A stretch of DNA of 64,000 nucleotides from Spongilla lacustris (taxonomy: Eukaryota; Porifera; Demospongiae; Spongillida; Spongillidae): contig OX442425.1 in NCBI GenBank assembly GCA_949361645.1, positions 7,009,622 to 7,073,621 of the forward strand, written 5' to 3'. A program made the translations under genes and the position numbers. A model generated the notes under the pieces. That model worked only from the letters and a program-made list of their open reading frames with translations, was not told where the DNA came from and searched no databases. This document shows, piece after piece, positions 48,093 through 59,900 of the stretch (position 1 is the first letter of the stretch; each line of letters begins with the position of its first letter).

Positions 48093-49595
48093 GAAACTTT
48101 TTTATGTCAGTACAGTGTGGTGCCCAGGGAGTATATGTACTATATAGCTGTCTGTATATGTCTGTCAATGACTCATTGACATGCCAGAATCCTAAATGGT
48201 TCCCATGCCATTAACCTGACTCCAGAGCCACATTCAGTGTAAATATATGGATGCAGTTGCATTTCACAATGACAGAGCTGAGAGTGGAGACATTGAAGGA
48301 CAAACAGAAAGGGGTGATGTTTAGCTTTGCTAACAGCCATGATTGTGCCTAGAGATAAAACTCTATGCTGTGTTATGTTGCCGTACGTTTTGGACCATGC
48401 ATGCATACATGCACCTTCGTAAGTTCTTCAATTGTTATTTGTGTGTCACCGTTAACAACATTAAACTAGTGTCTCTCAAACACATTCTGCATGCGTGCAT
48501 GATGACACAGAGTTAAGGGAATAGTGAGAGCTGGTGAGTGTGGATCCAAGGTACATAGGGCCATGTCGGTCCCATTAGAGCTGGTGAGTGTGGATCCAGG
48601 GTGTTGTTTCCATTGGTAGAGAGCATAGTTGCATGGTGGTACTGTACATGGGAGTGGCCCCATGTAACGGGGACTTGGTAGTGGTGTGTGATGTGTGTGT
48701 GTGGGGGGGTCAGGCCTGGTGTTCCCATTGCTAGTATTAGAATTAGCTCCATTGGTCAGTGAGTGGTATTAAAAACTTTGGCACCATACGCACATATCCG
48801 TAGTATATGATGCTCTGAGTGAGAACTTGATGGACATAATAGTGTACAAAAGGTTATTTTAGTGTATTTTAATTTGTGCGTGCATGACATTTGAAGGCAA
48901 AAGAGCATTACTGCTTAACTGTATAACAGAGTGCAGTAAGCTGAGAGGGTTTAAATTTGGAAATGGTAGTAACTAATGAGGGTAGCAACTTGAGTATAAG
49001 TTAGTAGCACAATTATATCTACACACTTATATATGTTTCCTCCTTACGAGCATTGGCCTATGAGCACATAGATGGTGATTCCGTTCACTAGCTCCTTTCT
49101 TTATTGCCGTGTCATCATTCCATAATATTTGCAGACTCTGTAAAATGCCCAATGTGATCCTAAACCCTTGACTATAATATCAAACTGCACATATAATGCC
49201 GGCCTCCTTATCCAATCCTTCACTCATCACCAAGTGATGATCAATGAAACTGATGTCTTCTTACATGTTGAACAAGTGAATAGACATGCAATGCATAGTG
49301 AAGGTGCATGGTATATGGCCACAATATATCATTTAAAAGTATTGTGCATGCACTATAGCATACCTGCATGATTTCCTAGCTGCATGTCTATATATAGCAT
49401 CCATGAGGATGCCATTGGTTTGTAGACTTTTGTAGCACAGATGCGAGATGCGACAACACATATCAGATGATTGGAAGAAGTAGTTAGGCAGTTATCTAGC
49501 CTTTTATATATGCCTCAGTTCTAGTCTAATATTCTCCCACGTTTATGCAGGGATATGATATACAGGAATTATAAAATCACTGCATGCATGCCGAT
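48093..49595. other. Intergenic, no gene seen
   Basis: About 1.5 kb without a convincing reading frame or family match. It holds one short direct repeat (AGCTGGTGAGTGTGGATCCA at 48531 and 48580) and a short GT run near 48690. Confidence 0.5.
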
Positions 49596-49940
49596 TTAGA
49601 CCGCACCACATGGCTCAGATGTTGCAGGTATAGGACAAATGTGAGCCTCCTGCACAGGGAAACTTGGTACCTCCTGCCTAGCCTCTGCCCACAGCTTCCA
49701 TCTCCGGAAGGCACCAATGTACTTCTTCACAGTACTGTCTGCCTTTCCGCCTAGCAGTGTATCAGGGACCTCCAGAGCCAGCTGCTGCAACTCAGGGTCC
49801 TTCGCATTTGCAAGTTGTGACCACACCCTAGCTGCCTCCAAATCTGCCATGGGAGAAAACGGAGAGGTGACACCCAAATCAACTATCCCGACCCGCTGCG
49901 GCCAGACTCTACAACAACCCTCCTGGGCCACACGGTCCAA
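49596..49940 (-). pseudogene. Tyrosine-recombinase-like N-terminal (core-binding) fragment
   Basis: An open frame of about 114 residues contains the SAM-like/core-binding signature KADSTVKKYIGAFRRWKLWA, seen in invertebrate XerD-like recombinases and DIRS/Ngaro-type elements. The catalytic domain (R..HxxR..Y) is absent. The frame ends soon after SFPVQEAHIC, where an intron or truncation could lie. Most likely a mobile-element remnant; an exon of an expressed gene is not excluded. Confidence 0.5.
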
Positions 49941-50577
49941 CCATTGTTGACCTAGTCCCCTGGGTTCAGTTTGACCCCCGAGTCAAACATAGGCCCCTCG
50001 GCCTCTCTCGGCCCACCGGCAGATGCAATGGCACATCCAGTCAACGCAACACCACACTGCCCTCCCCCCCCCCCCCCCCCCCCCCCCCCGGCAGACATTA
50101 TGACCCACACTGGTCAACACAACACAAATACTGCCCCATGGCAAACATAGCGTCACCCTAAAAACACTCGTAAAAAAGTTGCTAGGTCCACGAGTACCAC
50201 ATGAAGGGTGCATGCAGGTGCCATCCTACTGTCCACTACAAAAAGGATGCATACCCAGAAACCATCAGGGCCCAACAAAGACCCAAAAGGGGGCGGACTC
50301 CCAAACTGGCACTGCTGCACTAGCACAACACCCTCTGTGTGCCTCCCCACACTTCTATGCTGCGGGCTAGGGTACCATCCCCATGACCAGCTAAATCACC
50401 CTTGAATGAGGTGACAACTCCCATGCCCTGGCACACCTCAGGTGACAACTCAACACTTCAGTGACAATTGGCAACCTCAACCTGGCAGACTCTTACCCAT
50501 GATCTCAATTGCAACACTGCATGTGCTCTTCTTCCACGTACCAGAAGTTAACCCAACAGAGCCTTAAGGGCGGTAAT
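49941..50577. other. Intergenic with poly-C tract, no gene seen
   Basis: A C-rich stretch with an uninterrupted run of about 25 C at 50065-50089. No reading frame that I can support. Confidence 0.5.
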
Positions 50578-50635
50578 TCTAAGGATGCTTTGGCCCACAG
50601 GCAGAATTCTGCCTGTGGGCCAAAGCATCCTTAGA
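50578..50635. repeat. Perfect 58-bp palindrome
   Basis: Arms of 29 bases with no loop, centred on GAATTC; the left arm starts TCTAAGGATGCTTTGGCCCA. The first bases outside (T and T) break the symmetry. Loopless palindromes of this size are unstable in cloning, so either a very recent event or an assembly artefact is possible. Confidence 0.9.
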
Positions 50636-50871
50636 TTCCAGGGATGACGATCCACCTCATCGCGGACTTCTAATTCCTTTTTGCCGCAACCTTGCGCTCC
50701 GCCATCTTTTCGGCTCTCTCGAGCTGCTTAATTGCCTTTCTCCAAGGCGGTCTTGGCCGGACCTTTTGCCAGCTAGGAGTCTAGCTGCCCGCGATAGCTG
50801 CAGATCGCTTCGACGATATGATTAACGATGCACATGTGCTATATTGTTGAAGAAGCAGTGGCGTATTTAGG

Positions 50872-50892
50872 GGGGGGGGGGGGGGGGGGGGC
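50872..50892. repeat. Poly-G tract
   Basis: About 21 G, preceded by AGTGGCGTATTTA, the same motif that borders other G-run repeats here (31500, 53700). Confidence 0.9.
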
Positions 50893-51087
50893 CTCAGGGG
50901 GCTAAGGCACCCCCCTCCGACCCAAGAATGAATATAATTAAAATAATCAAATAACTGATGAGTACGCTCATAATTTCCCTTCGCAGGCATATACGTAAGC
51001 TTTAGCGCGGTAATTTAATTCAATTCACTTCTATTATTAACATCACTATATACGATTACCGTAAAGTCCATTCTGCCCCCACCGAAA

Positions 51088-51252
51088 AAAATGTCTCGTG
51101 TTTAAACGAGCGTATCTTCGTAGCAGCTGCATGCGTGCCGTTTCTTAAAATCCTGTTGCCTGGAGTACCAGCTCTTTCCTGAAATGCTAAACAGGATGTC
51201 GGAAAGCGTTAACGATTACGAAGATGCGCTAGTTTAAAACACGAGACATTTT
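51088..51252. mobile_element. MITE-like palindrome, family 1 copy B
   Basis: Inverted termini ATGTCTCGTGTTTAAACGAG / CTAGTTTAAAACACGAGACA match the family at 30693-30838, including an internal TTTTCGG-type flank and the CGTTAACGATTACGA segment. Confidence 0.8.
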
Positions 51253-51741
51253 TTCGTTGGGACATGTATATACGTAGTTGGATTCCGTTGACTGTAAGTC
51301 GTCCAGCAGCTGAAAAGCGCATTTTAGTTACTACTTCGTCAACCACTTGAAGCCAGGTGCTGATTACATGCACTTTTACAATATAAATGGCTCTAAATTT
51401 ATCCTTGGCATGGATACAATTCAGAAGTTTGCAGATCTTCCATCAGCAGATTGTACCCACAGTATTTTAAAGCTGCATTGCTGGCAAATGCCAGAGCGCT
51501 TATCGGTATTCACAACATACTCAGCGGATCATTTAGTGTGTTAATGCACTCCGGCTTCGGCGGCTTCTGGATATATATGCATGCACCCTATTAGTGTATG
51601 CGCTCGGCGCCATCCTTGGCGATTGCAGACATTCTTGCCGATTGAGCCGTTGTATTTCTGTTAAACTATACTGCTGAGTGGGCGTGGTTGCAAAAATTTT
51701 TGCGCGCGCTTCGCGCGCTATCCGTTCGGCACCCCCCTCCT

Positions 51742-51990
51742 TCAATTTCTGGATACGCGCCTGAGAAGGGTTGCTCTTCGTGCGCCTTCTTCTGGAAGCG
51801 ATAAGGCCTGGGCCCTCTCTAGCTTCTTAGCCTCCTTCTCTGCCGCCTCTTCCTGCGCCGCTCTTAGCTCGGCGCGCAGTTCCCTCGTCTCGCGCTGGGA
51901 ACTGTTGATGGCATGCATGCATGCAGCTAGGATATGGTTGACCGCCGGGTCGCGACCCCTCTTGTGTGCAAAAATTGATGCGGTGTACAT
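51742..51990 (-). pseudogene. Charged coiled-coil fragment, possible mobile-element ORF
   Basis: The open stretch reads RGRDPAVNHILAACMHAINS followed by ETRELRAELRAAQEEAAEKE and a short basic tail. It is an amphipathic, heptad-like helix. A similar charged helix with stops on either side occurs on the same strand near 50690-50750. I do not recognise the family. The setting is repeat-rich, so a degraded element ORF is more likely than a host exon. Confidence 0.3.
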
Positions 51991-52560
51991 GTATATTTGC
52001 ATGGGGACTGTGTAACTGTTGGATGAGCTGGTTATCAATTACAAGTATACATGTGAGTGTATTTTTTTAGTTTATAGTACATTACATCAGTGTGTAGTAT
52101 CATAAAATTCGTTCTACGACTGTACATGTACTATCACACAAGAAACTATTTTAATTATATAAAATACCTACCACTGACCTAGGTACCTATACATTAAATG
52201 TTCTCCGAGAAGCCAGCAGCCAGCGACACCAGGGATCTCAACATTATGGCTCTGGCATTAGACCGGACATTTATTTCTTCCTATGATTGTAACACTGATA
52301 CATAACTGGTACATAACTGGTACATGTACATACTGCAGAATGTTATCTTCAATGCACAATAGGATGTGGCCGATCCAGCTGAAGAGTGCAAAGGTCAGGA
52401 ACTGGGGGGGGGGGGAGTCCAAAGGTTCAGTGCGGCTTGGTAAGAGGGTTGACGCCATGCTTAGCAAGATAGAGACAACCTTGGTCATGGAGAAGCTGCA
52501 TGGAAGGGGCATCCAAAACCGCTGCAGCTAAGGAAGAGTGATGGTCTCTGGTGGTGACCC
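51985..52560 (+). pseudogene. Duplicated, broken LETM1 exon 12 with flanking introns
   Basis: 52330-52560 copies LETM1 41270-41460: the acceptor (CAATGCACAATAG), the whole exon 12 coding sequence and part of intron 12. The segment at about 52005-52045 copies intron 11 near 41085-41130. Introns are retained, so this is a DNA-level duplication. The copy is not functional: an exonic run of 5 G has become 12 G, a five-base insertion (GTCAT) follows ACCTTG, and the donor region is altered. Confidence 0.85.
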
Positions 52561-53941
52561 CTATAATAGGGCCGGCGTTAGATGTCTGGCGGCCCTAGGC
52601 TAAAAGGTCTTGGTGGCCCCTCCATCTTCGCTCGAGGGTGCATTTTCCGGTGTCATGCATGATAATGTAGTGATCTGCATGCATACGATCACTGTCACGC
52701 AAACTCTTAGTGCCTTCCAGAACCTGTTTTGGCACCATGGCCATATGAGAAAGTATTGGGGAAGAATCAGGTTAGACCTAATAAGGATCCCGGCTACGCC
52801 TCCTGTCTATACGTTAATCAGTGAAATGATTTAGCGGTACATGCAAGGTTACATGCAAAATTGCAAAGATAATCGTGCATAACCCTTTCTATTATGTTTT
52901 AGAGCTAGCATTCAGTATTTCAATTCAGTATTACGAATTTCAATTTCCGTGTGACAGATGACAATCTTGTATTTGCGAGCAAAATGGTACATACATGCAC
53001 CCTGACGTCACGCGCAGCTTACATCATACAGTATGTTGCTATGTAGCAACTTGTATGCAACATACATGCGACGTAACTTACATAACTATATGTAAACAAG
53101 GACACTTAATTAGCGCATGACGTCGGCGTCAGTGCAATCCAGGCCCGTAGGCTGGTCGGGAGACGGGGGGGTTCGGGAAAGCAATAAGGTGGGACTGATT
53201 AAGAGCGGGGGTGGGGGGCGTAGCCCCCTCTCGCCCAGCTAGGGGGTATGGGGGAGCGCTGTAAGCCCATCGGGGTCTGGGGCGGAGCCACAGCCGCTTT
53301 GCAACTTTTGCAATTTTTCAGCAACAAAACATAGCATAATTGCATAGAAACATGGATAGCCCAGTTTGTGTTCCCGTTCAATAATGAAGTACATGTAGGT
53401 CTGGCTTGCGAGTTGCGAGTCTAAAGGCTGGCATACACGGGGCGGCAACTTCCGGGCGATTTGTCGTATGATGATTCGCGGAACTTCTACCCATATTCAT
53501 TTGAGTTGCAAATTTAATTCACGGACCCTCCCCCCCCCCCTGCTGCTGTTTGTTGTGGGCGGGACGTGGGCTCGCGGGCTATAGCTATACAAGTACATGT
53601 ATAGAAGTAATGAATAAATTATTTTGATGGCAAGCGGAACTAGTTTTGACGAGCGGGGGGGTCGACCGAACCCACCGACCCCCCCCGGCCACCTCGCCAC
53701 TGCTCGCCCCGAAATCCTGGATCCACCCCTGGTCAGAGATAATATATATTATCTCTGCCCTGATCACCAGCTAGTTTGTCTCGTATTTTACGTGCAATAA
53801 GAGTTGCAACGTTTACGGTTTACAGTTAGGATCACGTGCAGTTGATAAACATGTATTACAATGTATTACATGTATGGGGGCGCCCAGATGCATGGTGCAC
53901 CGTGCAATTAACACGCAAGGATAGTTAATTATTAAAGTTGT
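52561..53941. other. Intergenic upstream of RAB24, repeats only
   Basis: Contains a partial third copy of the G/C-rich interspersed repeat (53200-53300), another G/C-rich repeat end at 53640-53730 closing with CTGGATCCACCCCTGG, and AT-rich DNA. The RAB24 promoter must lie near its right end. No TATA box is obvious. Confidence 0.5.
53200..53300 (-). mobile_element. G/C-rich interspersed repeat, copy C (partial)
   Basis: Matches the inner part of 31500-31740: CGCCCAGCTAGGGGGTATGG, then GGGAGCGCTGTAAGC and GGGGTCTGGGGCGGAGCC. Confidence 0.7.
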
Positions 53942-56900
53942 ATGGAACATAAGGTCGTCATTTTGGGCGCACAGGCCTGCGGAAAGACTAGCCTGTTAGA
54001 GCGATATATACGAGGAACGTTCAGCGAAGCTGAGTACCAGTGTGTAAGTTGATATCCATAACTGCATAACACGATTGGGGGCGAGGGAGTTGAACACGCC
54101 CATTACAGGTACCGATGAGGAGTCTGGTAAATGGTTAGGTGTACAGTGCACAACACGTTGTACGTTGTATCTCACAGTGTCTTCGTGGAAAGGACCGTAT
54201 AGGAGTGTGGAGGGAAGTGTGAAGACGATCAGTTAGAAACATGAAGTTATGCATGTACTCGACTGCATTGCTGCACGTATTAGCTACATACTGCTTGCAG
54301 CAATGCAGTCGAGTTTATTGTATATATATTGTTCAGGTTATAAAGTACTAATGGTTCGTCCGAGCGAAAGCGTAGCCTGGCTGGCTTCTCAGAGTGGGTC
54401 TAAACTGGAGTGGCGTGCCGTTGTTTCCCTTCCCTCGCTCGTCGGCGTGTGTACCGAGGTGCTGGCTCACGTGTGTGGTCCTTCGCGAGCACAGTACTTG
54501 CAATGCAGTGTGTATTGCAATCATTATGTTCCCGTCCTCGTAGTCGATTGGAGCAGCCTTCGCGACCAAGAAGGTGGAGGTGGGAGGCAAATCTGTCATA
54601 ATGGGGATATGGGTAAGTTGAGGGAGTGGGGAAGAGGGAAGGGAGGAAAGAGGAAGAGAGGGAAGGAGGTGTGAGACAGGAATGATGGAGGGGGAGGAGG
54701 GAAGTGAGAGGAATGATGGAGAGGGGAGGAGTGAGAGGAATGATGGAGAGGGGAGGAGGAAAGGGAGAGGGGCAGAGAGGGAAGGAGTGAGAGGAATGAT
54801 GGAGAGGGGAGGAGTGAGAGGAATGATGGAGAGGGGAGGAGGAAAGGGAGAGGGGCAGAGAGGGAAGGAGTGAGAGGAATGATGGAGAGGGGAAATGATG
54901 GAGAGGGGAGGAGGGAAGGGAGAGGGGAGGAGGGAAGGGAGAGGGGAGAGAGGGAAGGAGTGAGAGAAATGATGGAACGGGAGAGGGGAGAGAGGTAAGG
55001 AGGAGTGAGAGAAATGATGGAATGGGAGAGAGGTAAGGAGGAGTGAGAGGAATGATGGAGAGGGGAGGACGGAGAAGGCAGATGTGCTGTTTTACTAATT
55101 TTGATATATACAGTTGACATGGGGATATTTTGATAAGTGTTGTATTTTCATGCTTTGCACAGGACACTGCGGGATCAGAAAGGTATGAGTCCATGACACG
55201 TATCTACTATCGGGGGGCGGCCGCTGCAGTGGTGTGCTTTGGTATGTTCCCCCATAGTCCTGTGGGTGTGGCTTAGATAAGGAGTCCAGAATTTGACAAC
55301 ACTTCATTAAAAAGTGAAGGGCATAGGAAGGCATCAGCTCCGTTTATGTAATTTGTTTTCAAATGTACATATAAACTTTAAGGTGAGGTACATGTGTGCC
55401 CAAATGTTGTTATGGTAACAACAGTCCTAAACAAATAGAGTGGATATGCAGTGGTGTGTCTATATATGTAAAAAAGAGTCGTACATGTATCTATAAACCA
55501 TTACTCAGCTTGTAGTTCATGCGTAAGCTAAGCCCTTTACTGATATTTTCATATATGTCCTTTGTGACCGTTTGGCTAGCCATCTCATGAATAACATTAG
55601 AGCTGGCTCCTCCCAAAATCTCTTCCCTTTCATAACAGGCCCCCCTGTACATGTCCCCAGGCCCACTGTACATGTCCCCAGGCCCCCCTGTACATGTCCC
55701 CAGGCCCCCCTGTACATGTCCCCAGGCCCACTGTACATGTCCCCAGGCCCCCCTGTACATGTCCCCAGGCCCCCCTGTACATGTCCCCAGGCCCACTGTA
55801 CATGTCCCCAGGCCCCCCTGTACATGTCCCCAGGCCCACTGTACATGCCCTCAGCTACACTACTTGCTGCTTAAAGCATCTGGGACATGAAGCTCATATC
55901 TCTTGCACAGCTACATGTACTGTGCACTCCATAATGTATTATAAGCACAGCTACATGTACTGTGCGCTCCATAATGTATTATAAGCACAGCTACATGTAC
56001 TGTGCACTCCATAATGTATTATAAGCACAGCTACATGTACTGTGCACTCCATAATGTATTATAAGCACAGCTACATGTACTGTGCGCTCCATAATGTATT
56101 ATAAGCACAGCTACATGTACTGTGCGCTCCATAATGTATTATTAAGCACAGCTACATGTACTGTGCACTCCATAATGTATTATAAGCACAGCTACATGTA
56201 CTGTGCACTCCATAATGTATTATTAAGCACAGCTACATGTACTGTGTGCTCCATAAGCACAGCTCCTATTATCCCAATTGATCAGTTCGACCACTTGAAT
56301 ATGAGTACCTTTACAGCTCTGCTATTGAGAGGTGAGGGTAGCTGGAGTCCTGCTACAAGTAGTACAGTCTGTGGGGACAGTCAGGGTACATGTAGTTATT
56401 GTTTGGGAGGCTGCTCCTTAACCTCTGGGGACAGGGCTATCTTAATGCGCTGTGCATATTATCATGCAAAACTTGGTAGAATTTATCAATGTAGTTAATT
56501 AACCATTGGGTGTAGTTTGAATTACTTGCTGTTTTCCAATGTATTATGGACACACATTGTATTGTGTGTACACAAAGATTTTGGCTCCAGACTGTCCCCT
56601 ATCATCCACAAGCTTGGCTCCAGACTGTCCCCTATCATCCACAAGCTTGGCTCCAGACTGTCCCCTATCATCCACAAGCTTGGCTCCAGACTGTCCCCTA
56701 TCATCCACAAGCTTGGCTCCAGACTGTCCCCTATCATCCACAAGCTTGGCTCCAGACTGTCCCCTATCATCCACAAGCTTGGCTCCAGACTGTCCCCTAT
56801 CATCCACAAGCTTGGCTCCAGACTGTTCCCTATCATCCACAAGCTTGGCTCCAGACTGTCCCACAAGCTTCCTTTAAATGCCAAATGCTGTCTTCTAACA

Positions 56901-59900
56901 CATAGTCCAAGTAGTATCACTGTTTACCTTGCATTGGTAGTAATAACCACACACACAGCTATTGTGCTTAGCACAGGGCCATGTCATCATCTTCATCTAT
57001 GAATAAGTGGCACTACAAACACTAATCTAAAATTAGAATATAAGGAATGAGGTCGTATTATACAGCTGACCTGGACCAAGTTGGGGAAGGGGGGGGGGGG
57101 GGGGGGGGGATTTATAAACTTGTGCAATACCCCACACACTGCGGGAACAACTCTGCAGTGTGTGGGGTTGTATTTGTGCAGCTATGGGACAATGCCCCGC
57201 TGGATTTCACTCCTCCACTGAAGGCATTTTAAAAATCCTGCAAGTTGATGACAGATACTTGCAGGGTTATTTACAGAACAAGTTACAAAACGAGTTACAT
57301 GTAGCTGTTTGGCGTGCCGTCCAAACATCTCATGTTCCCTTTCACTTTACATACAGGGGTAGGCTTACACACACGAGAGGTGCATATACAGGCATGTCAC
57401 AACAAACATGTCAGTAATGACCTGCAAACTTAATACATGTACTTTTTCCCTCTCACGAATTGCCTTGCTCAACAAGCCTCATTAGATTTTATTTTTTGGA
57501 ATGCCATTTGAATTGCTCGCCAGCTCCAAATGATTTGTTGGTAAAGGATGGTGTGCTGTTTTGTAAATCTGCAAAATTGTTTGGTAACCATCAATGCAGG
57601 AGTTTAAGTGAATCAATATGGTAGTATTAAGAGAAGTATATGCTTCTTATTTTTGTAACTACGTATGCCATACCTACTGGTCACACCTACTGGCCACACC
57701 TACAATTTCAGGTATTTAGATTTGCTAAATAATGTACTGTACATGTAGGACTGTAATATTGTTATACATGTACATGAATGTATAATTGCCGTAATTCCAT
57801 ACTTTTAAAACTCAATTGCTGTCCACACCAGTTTTAATTTAATTTTATATCCTGTACACAAAGCTTTCGCAACATAGAGTAGAAAGCATCCTGATGGTCG
57901 AGAGTCCCAAGCCACACCCACCTTTATTGTAGTGTGCTGGGTCTGACAAGTGTTGAGAAGATGGTCAATCCTTTCCTTCCTATGGGGTCGTAAGTATCTG
58001 GTCCCCAGACCACAACATGAACTAGGAGAAAGCATTGTATAAGGGTTGCCTAGCAATGGACTGGATCTGTGCCATGGAACTACTGCCATGGCACCTGATT
58101 GGGGGGGGGGGGGGGGGCTGGTGTGCCATCTGTATATACATGTCTTGGTTATGGCTGGCATAGGGACACTTTAAATTTGGTGTTATATAGAATTGACCTG
58201 TGCTTCATACTGTATTTAGCCAGTAGGGGTGTTGTCAATTGGCCATTGCTTAAAACCGATGGAGTTACATGTCTACACATGTAGTTACTTTCTGCCTTCC
58301 AGTTTGTGAAATTGTACCAACTATCTAACCGAAGTTGTTTTTATTTATTTGTGAACAGCAGGCCTGTAATAAACTGCACACATTCATAAGAGGGGAGAGG
58401 TGGAGTCATAAGAGGGGAGAGGTGGTGTCATAAGAGGGTAGAGGTGGTGTTATAAGAGGGGAGAGGTGGAGTCATAAGAGGGGAGAGGTGGTGTCATAAG
58501 AGGGTAGAGGTGGTGTTATAAGAGGGGAGAGGTGGAGTCATAAGAGGGGAGAGGTGGAGTCATAAGAGGGGAGAGGTGGAGTCATAAGAGGGGAGAGGTG
58601 GAGTCACACTGATAAACACCCACCTTAGGATGAAACGTTGCGCCCATATGCCATAAGTCTTGAGAACACAACATGTATTGTGGTCGTGCGCTGAATAAGA
58701 AAATAGATCTGACATAGCCATTGTAGTGTTAGCCTACCTGTACATGTATCTTCCCTGTCTGTTGTCCCTTGTACAGACCTTCATAATAATTACCTCTCTC
58801 TCAGATCTATCAGAACAGAAGAGTTTTGAGAGAGCAAGATATTGGGTGGACCAGTTGAAGAGTTGTGAAGAGGTAACGGTATGTGTGACTCCATTGGTTA
58901 GGGGTGTGGCCTCCATTGGTTAGGGGTGTGGCCTCCATTGGTTAGGGGTGTGGCCTCCATTGGTTAGGTGTGTTGACTCAATCATCCACTTTAGATTATT
59001 GTACATGTGTATTACATGTAAGATGAGCATTGATTTGATTTTGGTACGGCATATTTGTAGACCAACCTTTGGATTTAGCACAGTAGAATCATATAATGAT
59101 CTGGTGATCACATGTTGAGGCATGGGGAAGGTGGGGCACACAGGGTCACATGATGGCAGGTGAGCCTACAGAGTCACATGATGGCAGGTGGGGCACACAG
59201 GGTCACATGATGGCAGGTGAGCCTACAGAGTCACATGATGGCAGGTGAGCCTACAGAGTCACATGATGGCAGGTGGGGCACACAGGGTCACATGATGGCA
59301 GGTGAGCCTACAGAGTCACATAATGGCAGGTGGGGCACACAGAGTTAACTACCACTTCATATAGCTGTTGTTAATTAACTACCACTTCATGTGGCTGTTG
59401 TTAGTTAACTACCACTTCATATGGCTGTTGTTAGTTAACTACCACGTCATATAGCTGTTGTTAGTTAACTACCACTTCATATGGCTGTTGTTAGTTAACT
59501 ACCACTTCATGTGGCTGTTGTTAGTTAACTACCACTTCATGTGGCTGTTGTTAGTTAACTACCACTTCATATGGCTGTTGTTAGTTAACTACCACTTCAT
59601 ATGGCTGTTGTTAGTTAACTACCACTTCATATGGCTGTTGTTAGTTAACTACCACTTCATATGGCTGTTGTTAGTTAACTACCACTTCATATGGCTGTTG
59701 TTAGTTAACTACCACTTCATATGGCTGTTGTTAGTTAACTACCACTTCATATGGCTGTTGTTAGTTAACTACCACTTCATATGGCTGTTGTTAGTTAACT
59801 ACCACTTCATGTGGCATTAACTACCACTTCATATGGCTGTTGTTAGTTAACTACTACTTCATATGGCTGTTGTTAGTACTTTACAGGGATTTACCGCTCC

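Noticed and set aside
56517..57002. Frames with [11 protein letters not shown] or [11 protein letters not shown] repeats
   Set aside because: 33-bp intronic array open in several frames on both strands.
57805..58161. 118-aa minus-strand frame in RAB24 intron 3
   Set aside because: Partly a poly-G translation; the remainder could come from an old repeat, but no recognisable domain supports a gene.
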